A stretch of 64,000 nucleotides of DNA from Aquarana catesbeiana. Taxonomy: Eukaryota; Chordata; Amphibia; Anura; Ranidae. A model generated the notes under the pieces. That model made no database searches and had not been told where the DNA came from. It saw only the letters and a list, made by a program, of their open reading frames with translations. The DNA lies in contig NC_133325.1 in NCBI RefSeq assembly GCF_042186555.1, positions 667,707,639 to 667,771,638 on the forward strand. The letters run 5' to 3'. Position numbers and translations under genes: made by a program. Below, one piece after another: positions 20,820 through 33,509 of the stretch. How positions within the stretch are numbered: position 1 is the first letter of the stretch; the number at the start of each line of letters is the position of its first letter.

Positions 20820-22540
20820 ACTGAAGTTTGAAGTTATAACTTCCAACCAGTAATTTCACAGTAAATGACTAATTATGTTATGACATGGCATATAAATATA
20901 TGATTTAACAGTGCCTTTTCAACAGCAGCAGATTCTCATTCTCCCTCCTAACTGTGTGAGGAAAAACATGGGATTGTGGGTAAATCTTATACCCATAAAC
21001 ACATGTTCTTTTTTTTTTTTTTTTTTTTTAAGTGAAGAGGGCTGGAAGGGAGCATGTGTCCTTTGGACACTTGCCCCCCTCTATGACACTGCAGTGAGAG
21101 GTGTGCCTCCACTGCAGCATTTTTTTCTTTTTTGGACCGCTTGGGCCAATGGTACTTTACCATTGGTTCAAGACTCCAAGCTGTCCATTGAGCTCAGTGC
21201 CTCTGACAAGAAGTGAGGAGAGGCACTGTGAGCTCATCCTCTGCCAGCTGTAAACGGTGTGTGCCAGCTTGTTTTTAAACTGTCTGCTCTGTATGTAACT
21301 TTGGACAGGCTGCGCAAGGAGCCCCATATCTCCGAAACCATAGGTTGTAGGAACCCCAAATTTTTGTTCATGGCAGGTGAGGCTCTGCCTCGACGGGGCA
21401 CTATTACCCCCTACCCCAACCCCACCCGGGGACACCAATGACGGTGCACTATCCCCCTCCCGGGGTGGGGGGGGGGAGAAACACCAATGTGAATGTTTTA
21501 CCAGTTTTAGATTAAAAAGTTAGCTGCTCTATACCTTATTTATATTGCAGCTCGGCACTCACATGACCGGCTGCTTCTGTCCTCTCTCAACAACAAAGCC
21601 AGTGGAGCTGAGAATCGCTCACTGATGTCAGCGAGGAGGAGAGAGGCTGCCAGGCCATGTCACACAAGCGGCGATATGAGAAAGGTATACAGCGGCTTGT
21701 ACAGATGTGATTGTAGAAAGAACACTCGGACGGGTAGGGAGGAAGGTGCATGCTGTAAGCAGACCAACTAATCGATGGAACAACTAATTGATAATGAAAA
21801 TCGTTCTCAACGGTTTTCATTATCGATTATTATCAACTTAGTCGATTAGTTGTTTCAGCCCTACTGCCGATCAGCTCCCGATCAGCGATCTCAGCCAATG
21901 GCTGAGAACACTGACCGTAGTGTTCAGAACTCATTAGCACAGCAGGAGAGATCGCTGTACTTGACATTGAATCGTTAGTACGGCAGCTCCTCCGGAGCTG
22001 TCAGGTTTTTTTCATTCAGCCTTGCTGGGTTGAACGAAAAAAAACTATTCGTGTGTACTAGGCTTTAAGGGTTGTGCATTGTATGAACAGAAAGGAGGAG
22101 GAAGGGGGAGAGCGGAAAAGGTCACTGTGCTTATGCCCTTCACATGACAACATGGCTGAGATGAGCTGAGACATGAATAAAATGGATGTCGCATTCAGCT
22201 TTTCATGGGCCCAATGCGCAAAACCATTACAATAGTAGCGAATACTTTCAGTATACAATTAGGAACCAACATGAATCATGGACTAGGTGCAGTTCATGGA
22301 AAGGGCCAGTTGACACCAATATAAAATAATGAAACATCTTGTCAGTGCTACTAATAGGGGAGGCCATCTGGGGTGCAAATCTGCAAGCGAGCTGCAAATA
22401 GGCTGCCCCCTATGGATGGACATGATTCCTGTTACGGGACTGACATATGCACTATGTCTCATACATTTGCATTGGTTTCATTTATGTATTCAGTAAAGAG
22501 TTTTTATGTTATTGCACGAGGCTGGTACGCCTGCTTCCTT
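20820..22540. other. Intron 2 interval with minor repeat fragments
   Basis: There is a T run at about 21010-21030, a short G run near 21470 and a segment at about 21550-21700 resembling 4.48-4.66 kb. The part around 21770-21860 contains inverted ATCGATTA/TAATCGAT blocks (ACTAATCGATGGAAC and CGATTATTATCAACTTAGTC), suggesting a small palindromic repeat. No gene is supported. Confidence 0.45.
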
Positions 22541-22549
22541 TGCTTTGTT

Positions 22550-22806
22550 CTAGTTCACACAAGAACGCAGCGATCCTTCTGTGTTTAAAACACACTGCAG
22601 TTACAATCTGCAGCGGGTGTCATTATTAGGTTAATGGCACCCCAAACGCAGGAAGTTTGCCCTTACCGGATTGAGTGGTACAGAAGTACCATGCAATGTG
22701 AAAGTAGTATATGTGCTACTTCTTATGCAGCGCAATTTCAGCCCATTCAGAATGCATGTGAACCGCACAGTGCGTTCCTGTGTGATTTCTGGTGTGAACC
22801 TGCCCT
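22550..22806 (-). repeat. GTTCACAC-type MITE, copy 1
   Basis: The left edge has TAGTTCACACAAGAACGCAG and the right edge GGTGTGAACCTGCCCTA. The interior (CACCCCAAACGCAGG, GGTACAGAAGTACCATGCAA, GCGCAATTTCAGCCCATTC) matches the larger copy at 24.6-25.3 kb. The TTCACAC ends resemble Harbinger MITEs. Target duplication not resolved. Confidence 0.6.
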
Positions 22807-22809
22807 AAA

Positions 22810-23406
22810 TGTTACTTTGTAAAAAGGTATGTGTTTTAGGAACTAAAAGACCAAAAGTAACTCGTAATGGTTTTAGTTCCTTTGTTTTTAGCACAAGTTG
22901 TTGGTGCTGTGGGTTGATAGTTGTGAAATATAATTTTTCCTGTTTGTGATGGGTCATCCTAGACGTTTTCTATATTTGTTATAACCCTGTGATAAATGTG
23001 ATTTTAGAAGAAAAGAAGTACTAAGTTACTAGAAAGCATTTGTCAGTTTCAACATAACTGTATCAGGTGGAACCCTGCAGTCTATATAACTGATTTCCAG
23101 ATTGATTTTTTTTGTTTTTCTTTTCTCACAATAAGTGGATTCTCATTATAGGTTGGTGGAGATTCATCTTATGAAGGCAGAGATACTGATGTGATGCTGA
23201 GGCCCACCATAAAAGGAGCAAATTTCTTTCCTGCAACCAGGGGTATTGACAGGGGGGTTCTCTCCCACTGAGCCATTATGTTCTCCGGGCAGGGGAAGCC
23301 GATCCCACCAGTAGAAGACTGTAATTATTGCATGTAAAACCTGACCGGCTGGTTATATTGATTGATCAACTTGGGTAAATTCAGCTTGCCTGTGTTCAAG
23401 GACCCT
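22810..23406. other. Intron 2 interval, nothing identified
   Basis: AT-rich intronic DNA. No exon or complete repeat was recognised. Confidence 0.45.
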
Positions 23407-23410
23407 TTAA

Positions 23411-24593
23411 CCACTTAAGGACCAGCCTCGTTTTGGATTTTAGGTGTTTACATGTTTAAAACAGGTTTTTCTGCTAGAAAATTACTTAGAACCCCCAAAC
23501 ATTATATATAGTTTTTCTTCTAACACCCTAGAGAATACAATGGCGGTCATTGCAATACTTTTTTTTGCACCGTATTTGCGCAGCGGTCTTATAAGCGCAC
23601 TTTTTTTGGAAAAAATTCAGTATTTTGAATAAAAAAATAAAACAACTAAAGTTATCCCAATTTTTTTTATATTGTGAAATATAATGTTACGCCAAGTAAA
23701 TTGATACCCAACATGTCATGCTTGAAAATTGCGCCCGCTCGTGGAATGGCGTCAAACTTTTACCCTCAAAAATCTCCATAGGCGACGTTTAAAAAATTCT
23801 ACAGGTTGCATATTTTGCGCTATAGAGGAGGTCTAGGGCTAGAATTATTGCTCTTGCTCTACCGGTCGCTGTGATATCTCACATGTGTGGTTTGACCACC
23901 GTTTTCATATGCGGGCGCTACTCGCGTATGCGTTCGCTTCTGCGCGCGAGCTCGTCGGGACAGGGGGGTTTTAAAAATTTTTATTTTTATTATTTATTTT
24001 ACAATATTTTAGTAATTTTTACACTGTTTAAAAAAAAAAAAAAATTGTGTCACTTTTATTCCTATTACAAGGAATGTAAACATCCCTTGTAATAGGAAAA
24101 AAGCATGGCAGGACCTCTTAAATATGAGATCTGGGGTCAAAAAGACCTCAGATCTCATATTTACACTAAAATGCAATAAAAAAAAAAAAAAGTCATTTAG
24201 AAAAATGACATTTGAAAAAATATGCCTTTTAAGAGGCGTGGACGGAAGTGACGTTTTGACGTCGCTTCCGCCCAGCAGTGTCATGGAGACGAGTGAGCGC
24301 CATCTTGGCCTCACTCGTCTCCAGACACACCAGAGAACAGGACGCGATCGCCTCCGCCGCTACCGACGGCTCCGGTAAGCGGCGGAGGGCACCGGATCGC
24401 GGCGGGAGGGGGCCCTCTCCCGCCACCGATAAGTGATCTCGCGGCGAATCCGCCGCAGGGACCACTTTTATCTGAAAGCCGGCCGCCGCACGAAAACGGG
24501 GATACCGGGGTTATGGCAGCTAACTGCTGCCATAACAACGATATCCCCGTTCCAACTTAGGACTTACATAGTCGTGCGGCGGTCGGGAAGTGG
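23411..24593 (+). mobile_element. TTAA-target MITE, CCACTT family A, copy 2
   Basis: The left end is TTAA then CCACTTAAGGACCAGCCTCG. The right end reads GGTCGGGAAGTGG followed by CTAA, a decayed TTAA. The central part matches the copies at 9.3-10.8 kb (reverse) and 62.3-63.5 kb, including GAGAATACAATGGCGGTC, ATTGATACCCAACATGTCA, GTGTGGTTTGACCACCG and TATTACAAGGAATGTAAACA. The GC-rich right third contains inverted ATGAGATCTGGGGTC/GACCTCAGATCTCAT and similar pairs. It is non-coding. Confidence 0.82.
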
Positions 24594-24596
24594 CTA

Positions 24597-25310
24597 ACGC
24601 TAGAAACTGCATGTGAATCTCACTGGAACGATGTGCAATCCTGTGTGATTCATATGCTGTTCTGTGCAGTGCGATTTCAGCCCAATCATTTTGAATGAGC
24701 TGAAATTGCACCGCATCAAAAGTAGTGCATGCACTACTTTTTGAAATACACGCCAACCGGATCACTTGGTACTTTTGAAACATGCAATCAGGTGCGGGAA
24801 AATGCACTGCCTTTGGGTGTCATTAATTTTGCACTGACACCCGCAGCAGATCGCAAGGGCAGTGCAACTAGAATGTGGTGCAGGACGTCGAATGGGAACG
24901 TGGCTTTCCCTGCACCACTTTCTAGTGTGAATCGCCCTAAAACTGTGAAACAGTCCTGTGAAGCAGAACTCTCTCAGGGCACGTTCATATTGGAACGCAG
25001 TCCCTGCGTGTTTCCAGAACTGCATTCAAAATGGCCTGCCCTTGCAATCTACAGTGGGTATCAATGCAAAGTTCAGGACACCCCAAACGCAGGTTGCAAT
25101 TGCAGTGTGTTTGCCCACACCGGTTCACATGGTACAGATGTACCATGCAATCTAGTTGCAGTGCATGCACTACTTTCAGTGTGGTGCGATGTGATTTCAG
25201 CCCATTTGAAATGAATGGTCTGAAATTACACTGCACCCAGATCGCATGTGAATCACCAAGGAACGCACAGTGCATTCCTGCGCGATTCATAGTGTGAATG
25301 GGCCCTCAAG
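24597..25310 (-). repeat. GTTCACAC-type MITE, copy 2, with internal repeats
   Basis: The segment consists of related modules containing CGATTTCAGCCCA, TGAACGTG-like or GTGTGAATCGCCCT ends, and CATGCACTACTTT, seen at both about 24.65-24.75 kb and 25.16-25.22 kb. The right edge is GTGTGAATGGGCCCTC. It is probably two adjacent or nested copies. No protein is encoded despite open frames on both strands. Confidence 0.6.
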
Positions 25311-25376
25311 CTGTGAAAAATAAACAACCCAGCGCAAAAAGAGCCTCTAAGTGTGGCTTAAAACAGAATTTATATT

Positions 25377-25569
25377 AACCACTTCAATACACGGCACTTA
25401 TACACCTTCCTGCCCAGACCAATTTTCAGCTTTCAGGTGCTGTCGCAGTTTGAATGACAATTGCGCGGTCATGTACACTGCACCCAAACTACATTTTTAT
25501 CATTTTTATGGGAGTATAGTTTTGATAAAAATACTACAACTTAAAAAAAAAAGAACAAAAAATGCTTAA
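25377..25569 (+). repeat. Family A2 MITE, truncated left end
   Basis: TTAACCACTTCAATACACGG begins the copy, followed by TTTTCAGCTTTCAGG and GACAATTGCGCGGTCATG as in the other A2 copies. The match is lost where the CR1 LINE begins, so the two probably meet at an insertion or deletion junction. Confidence 0.7.
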
Positions 25570-25596
25570 AAAAACACTCCACAGCTACAGCTTTCT

Positions 25597-25774
25597 ACAG
25601 CTAACGTTACAGAAAGGCAGAGGGAGAATAGGGAAGTAAACAAGTGGCTGAAGAGCTGGTGTAGTAAGGAGGGGTTTGGGTTCCTGGAGGACTGGGCCGA
25701 CTTCTCAGTCGGTAACCGGTACTATAGAAGGGACGGACTGCACCTAAATGAGGAGGGTGCAGATCTGCTGTGAA
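25597..25774 (+). pseudogene. CR1 ORF1 remnant, esterase-domain end
   Basis: The frame reads ...REVNKWLKSWCSKEGFGFLE then DWADFSVGNRYYRRDGLHLN and EEGADLL before a stop. The D-G-x-H-x-(N/S) block carries the catalytic Asp and His typical of the SGNH/GDSL-like esterase domain found in CR1 ORF1 proteins. Upstream parts (zinc knuckle and nucleophile block) are absent, so only the C-terminus remains. Confidence 0.65.
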
Positions 25775-25964
25775 TGAAGATGGCCAAAAAGTTAGAGGGG
25801 TTTTTAAACTAGGAGATTGGGGGGGGGGGGGGGGGGGTCCAGAGGCAGAGATAGCCAGCGCGGAAGATATTCCAGAGGGTAGTATTGGGGGCATTAGTGG
25901 TAGGTTAACCAAAGCACAAACTCACAAGGTGAGTATAGTAGCAAGTCCTAGTTGCAATCTCGAA

Positions 25965-28767
25965 ATGCCCAATACGAGGACAATATGCGACCGGTCTAAA
26001 CTATGTGGCATGTTCACCAATGCCAGGAGCATGGCGGACAAGATGGGTGAACTAGAGATACTGTTGTACGAGGAGGATTTGGATTTTGTGGGAATTTCAG
26101 AGAACTGGTTCAACAGCTCTCATGATTGGCTGGCAAACATTCAAGGGTATACCCTATACTGCAAGGATAGAGAGGGTAAAAAAGGGGGAGGGGTATGCCT
26201 ATATATCAAGAATAATGTACAAGTGAATGTGAGAGATGACATCACTGAGGGAGCTAGAGAGGAGGTGGAATCCTTTATGGGTAGAGCTCCAAAGGGATGA
26301 AGCTAAGGGGAAAATAATACTGGGAGTATGCTATAGGCCCCCTAACCTGAGGGAGGAAGTGGAGACGGATCTCCTATCACAAATTGGATTAGCAGCAAGG
26401 ATGGGAAGTGTTATCATAATGGGGGATTTTAATTATCCAGACATAGACTGGGCGGAGGGAACCGCGTATTCATTTAAGGCTCGCCAGTTCCTTAATGTCT
26501 TGCAGGACAATTTTATGGGTCAGATGGTAGACGCACCAACTAGAAATAAAACATTACTGGATCTACTGATTACCAACAATACAGACCTGATCACGGATAT
26601 GGAAATACGGGGTAATTTAGGTAACAGCAATCACAGGTCAATTAGTTTCAGTATAAATCACACAAATAGGAAATATAAAGGGAATACAAAGGCACTGAAT
26701 TTCAAAAGAGCCAACTTCCCTAAACTACAAACCTTGCTAAAAGGCATAAATTGGGATAAAATATTAGGAACAAAGAATACGGAAGAGAGATGGGTTTGCT
26801 TTAAGAGCATATTAAATAAGGGCATTAGCCAATGTATCCCATTGGGTAATAAATTTAAAAGAGCGAGCAAAAGTCCTGGATGGCTTGACTCCAATGTAAA
26901 AATGCATATAAAAGCAAAGGAGAAGGCCTTCAAAAAATACAAGGTGGAGGGATCATCCTCAGCATTCAGACTTTATAAAGAATGCAACAAGAAATGTAAG
27001 GGTGCAATTAGGACAGCTAAGATAGAACATGAAAGACATAGCGGAGGAGAGCAAAAAATATCCCAAGAAATTCTTTAAGTATGTAAACAGTAAAAAAGGG
27101 AGGACAGACCATATTGGCCCCATAAAGAATGAGGAAGGACATCTGGTTACAAAGGATGGGGAGATGGCGAAGGTATTGAATTTATTCTTCTCCTCAGTCT
27201 TCACGAGTGAATCGGGGGGCTTCAGTAACCAAAACTGCTGTGTTTATCCTCATGACACAACACAGGAAGCACCTCCATGGTTAACAGAGGACAGAATTAC
27301 AATTAGACTTGAAAAACTTAACATTAATAAATTACCGGGACCAGATGGCTTGCATCCGAGGGTACTTGGGGAACTCAGTCAAGTGATTGCCAGACCGTTG
27401 TTCCTAATTTTTACAGATAGTCTACTGACTGGAATGGTACCAGCTGATTGGAGAAAAGCCAATGTAGCACCAATATTTAAAAAGTTAGCCTAACATCAAT
27501 AGTATGTAAACTCTTGGAGGGGATGATAAGGGGCTATATACAAGATTTTAGTAATAAGAACGGTATCATTAGCAGTAATCAGCATGGATTCATGAAGAAT
27601 CGTTCTTGCCAAACCAATCTATTAACCTTCTATGAGGAGGTGAGTTGCCATCTAGATAAAGGAAGGCCCGTAGACGTGGTGTATCTGGATTTTGCAAAAG
27701 CATTTGACACAGTTCCCCATAAACGTTTACTGTACAAAATAAGGTCCGTTGGCATGGACCATAGGGTGAGTACATGGATTGAAAACTGGCTGCAAGGGTG
27801 AGTTCAGAGGGTGGTGATAAATGGGGAGTACTCAGAATGGTCAGGGGGTGGGTAGTGGGGTTCCCCAGGGTTCTGTGCTGGGACCAATCCTATTTAATTT
27901 GTTCATAAACGATCTGGAGGATGGGATAAACAGTTCAATCTCTGTATTTGCAGACAATACTAAGCTAAGCAGGGCAATAACTTCTCCGCAGGACGTGGAA
28001 ACCTTGCAAAAAGACCTGAACGAATTAATGGGGTGGGCGACTACATGGCAAATGAGGTTCATTGTAGAAAAATGTAAAATAATGCATTTGGGTGGCAAAA
28101 ATATGAATGCAATCTATACACTGGGGGGGGAGAACCTCTGGGGGAATCTAGGATGGAAAAGGACCTGGGGGTCCTAGTAGATGATAGGCTCAGCAATGGC
28201 ATGCAATGCCAAGCTGCTGCTAACAAAGCAAACAGAATATTGGCATGCATTAAAAGGGGGATCAACTCCAGAGATAAAACGATAATTCTCCCACTCTAGA
28301 AGATTCTGGTCCGGCTGCACCTAGAGTATGCTGTCCAGTTCTGGGCACCAGTCCTCAGGAAGGATGTACTGGAAATGGAGCGAGTACAAAGAAGGGCAAC
28401 AAAGCTAATAAAGGGTCTGGAGGATCTTAGTTATGAGGAAAGGTTGCGAGCACTGAACTTATTCTCTCTGGAGAAGAGACGCTTGAGAGGGGTTATGATT
28501 TCAATTTACAAATACCGTACTGGTGACCCCACAATAGGGATAAAACTTTTTCGCAGAAGAGAGTTTAATAAGACTCGTGGCCACTCATTAAAATTAGAAG
28601 AAAAGAGGTTTAACCTTAAACTACGTAGAGGGTTCTTTACTGTAAGAGCGGCAAGGATGTGGAATTCCCTTCCACAGACGGTGGTCTCAGCGGGGAGCAT
28701 TGATAGCTTCAAGAAACTATTAGTTAAGCACCTGAATGACCGCAACATACAGGGATATATAATGTAA
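25965..28767 (+). pseudogene. CR1 ORF2 (endonuclease-reverse transcriptase) pseudogene
   Basis: Domains in order: apurinic-type endonuclease (MFTNARSMADKMGELEILLY, ILGVCYRPPN, MGDFNYPDIDW, GNSNHRSISF), reverse transcriptase (LPGPDGLHPRVLGEL, SNQHGFMKNRSCQTN, VYLDFAKAFDTVPHKRL, GVPQGSVLGPILFNLFINDL, FADNTKLSRA) and the CR1 C-terminal domain (LEYAVQFWAPVLRKD, RMWNSLPQTVVSA). Frame breaks lie near 26.27, 27.05, 27.49, 27.80 and 28.14 kb; the one at 27.49 kb also loses the NYRPVSL-type block. Two catalytic aspartates are now asparagine: the endonuclease SDH motif reads SNH and the polymerase FADD motif reads FADN. Confidence 0.88.
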
Positions 28768-28830
28768 TACTGACACATAATCACACACATAGGTTGGACT
28801 TGTGTCTTCTTTCAACCTCACCTACTATGT

Positions 28831-29985
28831 TACTGGCTTTTTTTATAACGTCCAGTGTGCATTAACTCCACCTGACAGGCAGTGCCTGCGCTATTCAAGT
28901 AGTGGTCGTAGAGGGTGTTCCAGCACTCTGCACCATTCTACATTGTCTACTGGGATCTTGTGGACCTCAAAAGAAGGCCTATTGGTTGCCAGTTGGATAG
29001 CCCTGCACTAAATCTATTGTAGCTCTGCTTATTTTATTTATATTTTTTTATGTTGTGATGACCAAAATATACCCCTATTTGGATAATTATTTACGCACAA
29101 ACACAAAGTATTCTGCATACTGCGAATCCCATGAAACAAATTCTCATTTTATAGTTTCATTGTAGGAGTTTGGGACTGAAAAGCCTCTTTGTGTAGGCTT
29201 GGTGCTCGTGCTTTCAGTGTGACTGCTATAGAGCACAGTCTGGTTAGTGCACAGTCAATCTTTTCTTTTCAGGGATGCTTGGTCTACAACCACCATATGC
29301 TACCACATTATTAGTGGAAATGGTAATAGTTGATAAATGACTAAGGCTTAATTTTGTATTAGTCAGTTTTAGTACTATGGCAACTCACTTGTGTTTTGCT
29401 GCAGATCGTTGTTCAGTGGCAGTATAAAGAGGCCACAGGCTAAGTGCAATTATAATGCCATTGAGCTCTGAGGTGAATTCTATTATCCCTTTGTTACTTA
29501 GAATATGCAGCAGGCAGTAGGTGCACTCACCAGGACTTACTGCAGGAGGAACAGCCTGCTAAAACATTGACATTGATTAAGCTACATTGTCAAATTCCTC
29601 TTGCTGTAAGTCCCATTAAGTACATCTGCTGCATCCTCTACATACTATTTTCATGGATTGCACCCAGACCAATACCCCTACAAGCGTGTGAGGTGGCCCA
29701 TCTCTACACTGCCCATCTTTTTGTTATTTTATGCCCTATATACCGGAACAATCATTTACGCAGACTGACGCATATTAGCAGACTGCGCAAAGCTGTGCAT
29801 ATTCTGCATTGACTGCCATTAAAACTTAGTGTTAATAAACCCAGGAGCCTGCATTCACTATATCTGGTCTCCCACGGTACACAAAACATGGAAATGCAGT
29901 TATTTTAGTAAATATAAACTGCTAAATACCTTTTCTCATCAGCAATATATAGCAGTCTTATGACTTTGATCAGTGTCCAGCCGAG
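28831..29985. other. Intron 2 interval, nothing identified
   Basis: Ordinary AT-rich intronic sequence. No exon, terminal repeat or coding signature was recognised. Confidence 0.45.
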
Positions 29986-29989
29986 CACT

Positions 29990-30345
29990 GGTTAAAGCTT
30001 ATAGGAGGAGTTTTTACTCTCCCCCAATTGTCCTTTTGACTCCTGACCCTGTGTCTGGACAGTGCTGATTGGCCTTGTGCTCCCTAGGGGAAAAAAACTC
30101 TTTAGCAATACACGCCAAACTGAGCATGTGCAGAGGGGCCCCAAGGGTTTGTTCTATCGGATGGTTTGGGGACAATGGAAGGAGGTGAGGATCAGAGAAG
30201 ACAGGATCAAACAGCCTTTTTTTTGCAATGCGGAGGATTAACCCCTTCCACAGTGAGTAAAACAAGCATGCTTTACTGCATATACAGACTGATTTTACTG
30301 TTGTGGGTTTAGTTAGTAACACTTTAATAGAAGAGCTTATATTCT
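29990..30345 (-). repeat. Frog-type TTAA repeat, reverse copy of the 8.3-kb family
   Basis: Blocks such as CACAGTGAGTAAAACAAGC, CAGACTGATTTTACTGTTG and AACAGCC-TTTTT match the 8.38-8.50 kb segment in reverse complement. The right edge ends in ACACTTTAA. It directly precedes a family A2 copy. Confidence 0.6.
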
Positions 30346-30352
30346 ATGTTAA

Positions 30353-31150
30353 CCACTTCAGCTCCGGAAGGCTTTACCCCCTTTATGACCAAGCTATTTT
30401 GTGCTATTCGGCACTGCGTTACTTTAACTGTTAATTGCGCGGTCATACAACACTGTATCCAAATGACATTTTATATAATATCTTTTCACACAAATAGATC
30501 TTTCTTTTGGTGCCATTTGATCACCACTGGATTTTTTTTTTATGCGATTTTAACGACAAGACTGAAATTTTAGAGAAAAAAATTTTTTTTTACTTTCTGC
30601 TCTGAAACCTATCCAATAAAAAAAAAAATTAGTTTCTTCATACATTTTGGCCAAAATGTATTCTGCTACATGTGTTCGATAAAAAAATTGCAATAAGTGT
30701 ATAATGCTTGGTTTACAATAGAACGCTTGCAAACTATGGCGTGTGTATATATACTGGAATTTTTTATTCTTTTTTTGGTGGTGATCAGCGACTTGTAATG
30801 AGGCTGTGATAGTGCCGTGGGTAACTGGGGGGAACTGCCTAACTGCCATTGACATCACCAGTGGCACTAATACAGTGATCAGTAATAATTCTATGCACTG
30901 TCACTGTACTAATGACACTAGCTGGGAAGGGGTTAACATCTAGGGCGATCAAGGGGTTAAATGTGCCTAACTGTGTAATGTGTGTACAATGTGCTGTTTT
31001 TACTAAGCGATCTCTAAGTTCTCATCCCTGATTTGCATAAATCATTGGCCAGGACGTGCTGACAGGCTCCTGCTGTGTACAATCACAGCAGGAGCCGGGC
31101 AGGGGGCTTGCACGTGCGCGCCCTAAGCCTGGAAGTAGGCAGTGACTTTC
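30353..31150 (+). mobile_element. TTAA-target MITE, CCACTT family A2, copy 3
   Basis: TTAA then CCACTTCAGCTCCGGAAGG begins the copy. It continues with TTAATTGCGCGGTCATACAA, CTTTCTTTTGGTGCCATTTG, GCAATAAGTGTATAATG, GCTGGGAAGGGGTTAACATC and AGGGCGATCAAGGGGTTAA. The right terminus is degraded around AGCCTGGAAGTAGGCAGTG, so no right TTAA is certain. Confidence 0.72.
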
Positions 31151-32526
31151 AGGTACGTTGCTTTGCCTACAAAATTTGTCGTCAGTATTGCATTAATAGG
31201 CTGTGACATACAGGTGTGTCGCTTTGCCTACAGTATTTGCCATCTGTATTGCATTAATAACCTAGACAACATGAATCTGTGTCCGTATTAATGCGGCCAC
31301 ACAGATTGTATGGTCTGTGGATGTTATGTTTTTTTAAGCTGGGAACACATTGGCCAAAAATTGAGTAGCAGGAACTGGCCAACTTTCAGTCAGTGTACAG
31401 CTGTCTGTCCGACTGTCGAAGGGATATACTGGAAAACCAGTATCCAATAAGAGCGATGATCAATGTATTCTGTGTGGAGGGAGCCTGTCAGAATACAACA
31501 GCACAGCAGGGGAGGTTGCTGCATCAACATTGGTTGTGTTGGCACAGCGATTTGCCGTGTCAGGCTTTACGTGCAACACTTTGCTGAACAATTTACAACC
31601 TGCTGTTTACAAGTTCCTAAAGATAAGTTGCTTAGGAATGTTTTTTCTGCTGTGGCTGGATGGAGCAATGATCAGCTCATTCATCTGGCCAACTTTAGTG
31701 CTGTCATTTACTCAAGCCACTACAAGGCTTTGCCACAAAGATCAAAAGTTTTATGTACTGTGAGGACCTATAATAGCAATCCCTTCAAGCTGTGTCCAAG
31801 CAGATACAGCCTTATATTATATACGGTGGTTGTTGACAAATCTTAAGGCAATTGTAAATTGAGTGACTGTGTAGACTGAATAGATTTCCAACAACTTTGA
31901 AACCTTAAGCCGGCCATAGGTGGTTTGAATGTTGGTCCCTGCTGAACCGGCCGAGATTCAAACCATCTATGTCAGATTTTTATGATGCAATTATTGCCAT
32001 CGGCTATAGCCGCTAGTAATAATCGCCGTCTTCTCCCGGCAGGGAAGGCTCCCTGTGCCCCCCTCCTACGTAGGGAATACAATGGCTCCTGGAGGGATTC
32101 CCCCATCAACAGTGACTGTGTTGATGGGGGAATCTAGCAATTTTGTTTCCTGCAACCTGTGTTTGCAGGAAAGAAAATCACATCTATGGCCTGCCTGAAA
32201 GATTGTAAAATCAGTTGTACTGTCTATAACTAGTTTACACTTTGTTCTATGAAAGCGCAAAAGGCTCCAGTGTTTTAATGATTTTCTGAATGATTGAGAT
32301 GGGAAACTTGTTCCTGCTCTTCTAACGAAAGCCAAATTGTCTGCCTGTGTGTGTGGCCTATACTAATATATGCTAACATAGTAGTTTTTTCCCTTTTTAT
32401 AAAAGAAAAATTGGTATTTTTTTTTTATTCTTGCTTTCTAAAATATCAGATCTTTAAAAGTGAACTCCAGGGAAAAATAAGCAAATTAACCATGGAGTGT
32501 TTCCCCTTGCATTGCAAGGGTTTAAA
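31151..32526. other. Intron 2 interval, mostly unassigned
   Basis: Near 31.9-32.2 kb there is a short inverted pair (CTAGGGATTCCCCCATCAAC-like and GTTGATGGGGGAATC), suggesting a small palindromic repeat. The rest shows no recognised feature. Confidence 0.4.
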
Positions 32527-32529
32527 TAA

Positions 32530-32944
32530 GACCCCATTCACACCTGAGCGATTTTTCTGCTTGACGCTTGTAGCTCTAAAACACTCAACAAGCCAAATCC
32601 CATTAATTTCAATGGCCCCTGTTCACATCTGAGCTTTCTGTTGCCTGAAGCAAAACACCTGTCGCTCAAAGTACTTATTTTTGGCAGATCACAAGTGTTT
32701 TTGGCCCTATAGACTTCAATAGAAACGCCAGACTTGAGCGTTTTTTGGGCATTTTCTGCTCAGATAGCAGCTTTCCACCCTTAATTTCCTCTTCCTCTCT
32801 TCCCTCTAGTGCTTTCTATTGGCTAAACCAAAACGCCTGAAGCTGTAAAACGCTGGTAATATGCATATAGAACACTTTAAAAAAGCTTGTAAAAAGCCTT
32901 TAAAAAACGCCAGTAAATCGATACACTCAGGTGTGAATGGAGTC
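32530..32944. mobile_element. Harbinger-type MITE (CCATTCACACCTGAG ends)
   Basis: The left terminus GACCCCATTCACACCTGAGC and the right one, in reverse complement GACTCCATTCACACCTGAGT, are inverted repeats. Flanking triplets are TAA (32527-32529) and TTA (32945-32947), a TWA site with one mismatch. The interior has GAAACGCCAGACTTGAGCG and other short imperfect inverted pieces. Confidence 0.78.
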
Positions 32945-33509
32945 TTAGAGATGCAGCGAAATTTCGGCTGGCGAAACATATCCGGCGAAAATGGTGTTTT
33001 ATGGACATTTTGCCCATAAGAGAAAATGTTGTCAAATGCACGCTATTTTTCTGTGATTTTTACCACCAATTTACTGTGCTTATTGTGTGTTTTTGGTAGG
33101 TCATGTGACTCAAAAACCACATCAAAAACGTACCATGGGTGCATTCTTGCTGCGTATTCCATGCTTTTCAACAAGGTGTGTTTTTGGTGCAGTTTTTTTT
33201 TAACTGACCAAATGCAGCAAGCAGGATTTTTAACCACTAGGGAAGTGCAACGGTCCATTGTGAAGACATACAAAGAATTTAAAGGGATTCATTTTTCTTG
33301 AGCTTTTCTTGCACTAAACATGCCAATAAACTCATATTCATTCATGATATTAATTAAAAAGTTAAATATAATACGCTTGTATGTAAAAATATATATATAT
33401 TTTAAAAACTAACGTTTTTGGCCAAGTGCATCCTGCATATTAGATTTCATCACCAACATTTCCATTCGGTGCACTTCTAGTTTAGTTTAAATGCATGATT
33501 TGTCTAGTG

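Larger units (their letters stand above)
25570..28830 (+). mobile_element. CR1-type LINE, 5'-truncated, nearly full ORF2
   Basis: The element starts inside ORF1 (an esterase-like C-terminus), continues through an ORF2 with endonuclease and reverse transcriptase, and ends after the CR1 C-terminal domain with the 3' segment GGTTGGACTTGTGTC, CTTTCAACCTCACCTACTATG. CR1 elements transpose by target-primed reverse transcription and are common in frog genomes. It sits in the second MYO1C intron of the window in the same orientation as the gene. Confidence 0.9.

Noticed and set aside
24729..25297. Open frames on both strands, up to 161 residues
   Set aside because: They lie in a repetitive MITE with modules repeated elsewhere in the window and have no protein signature.
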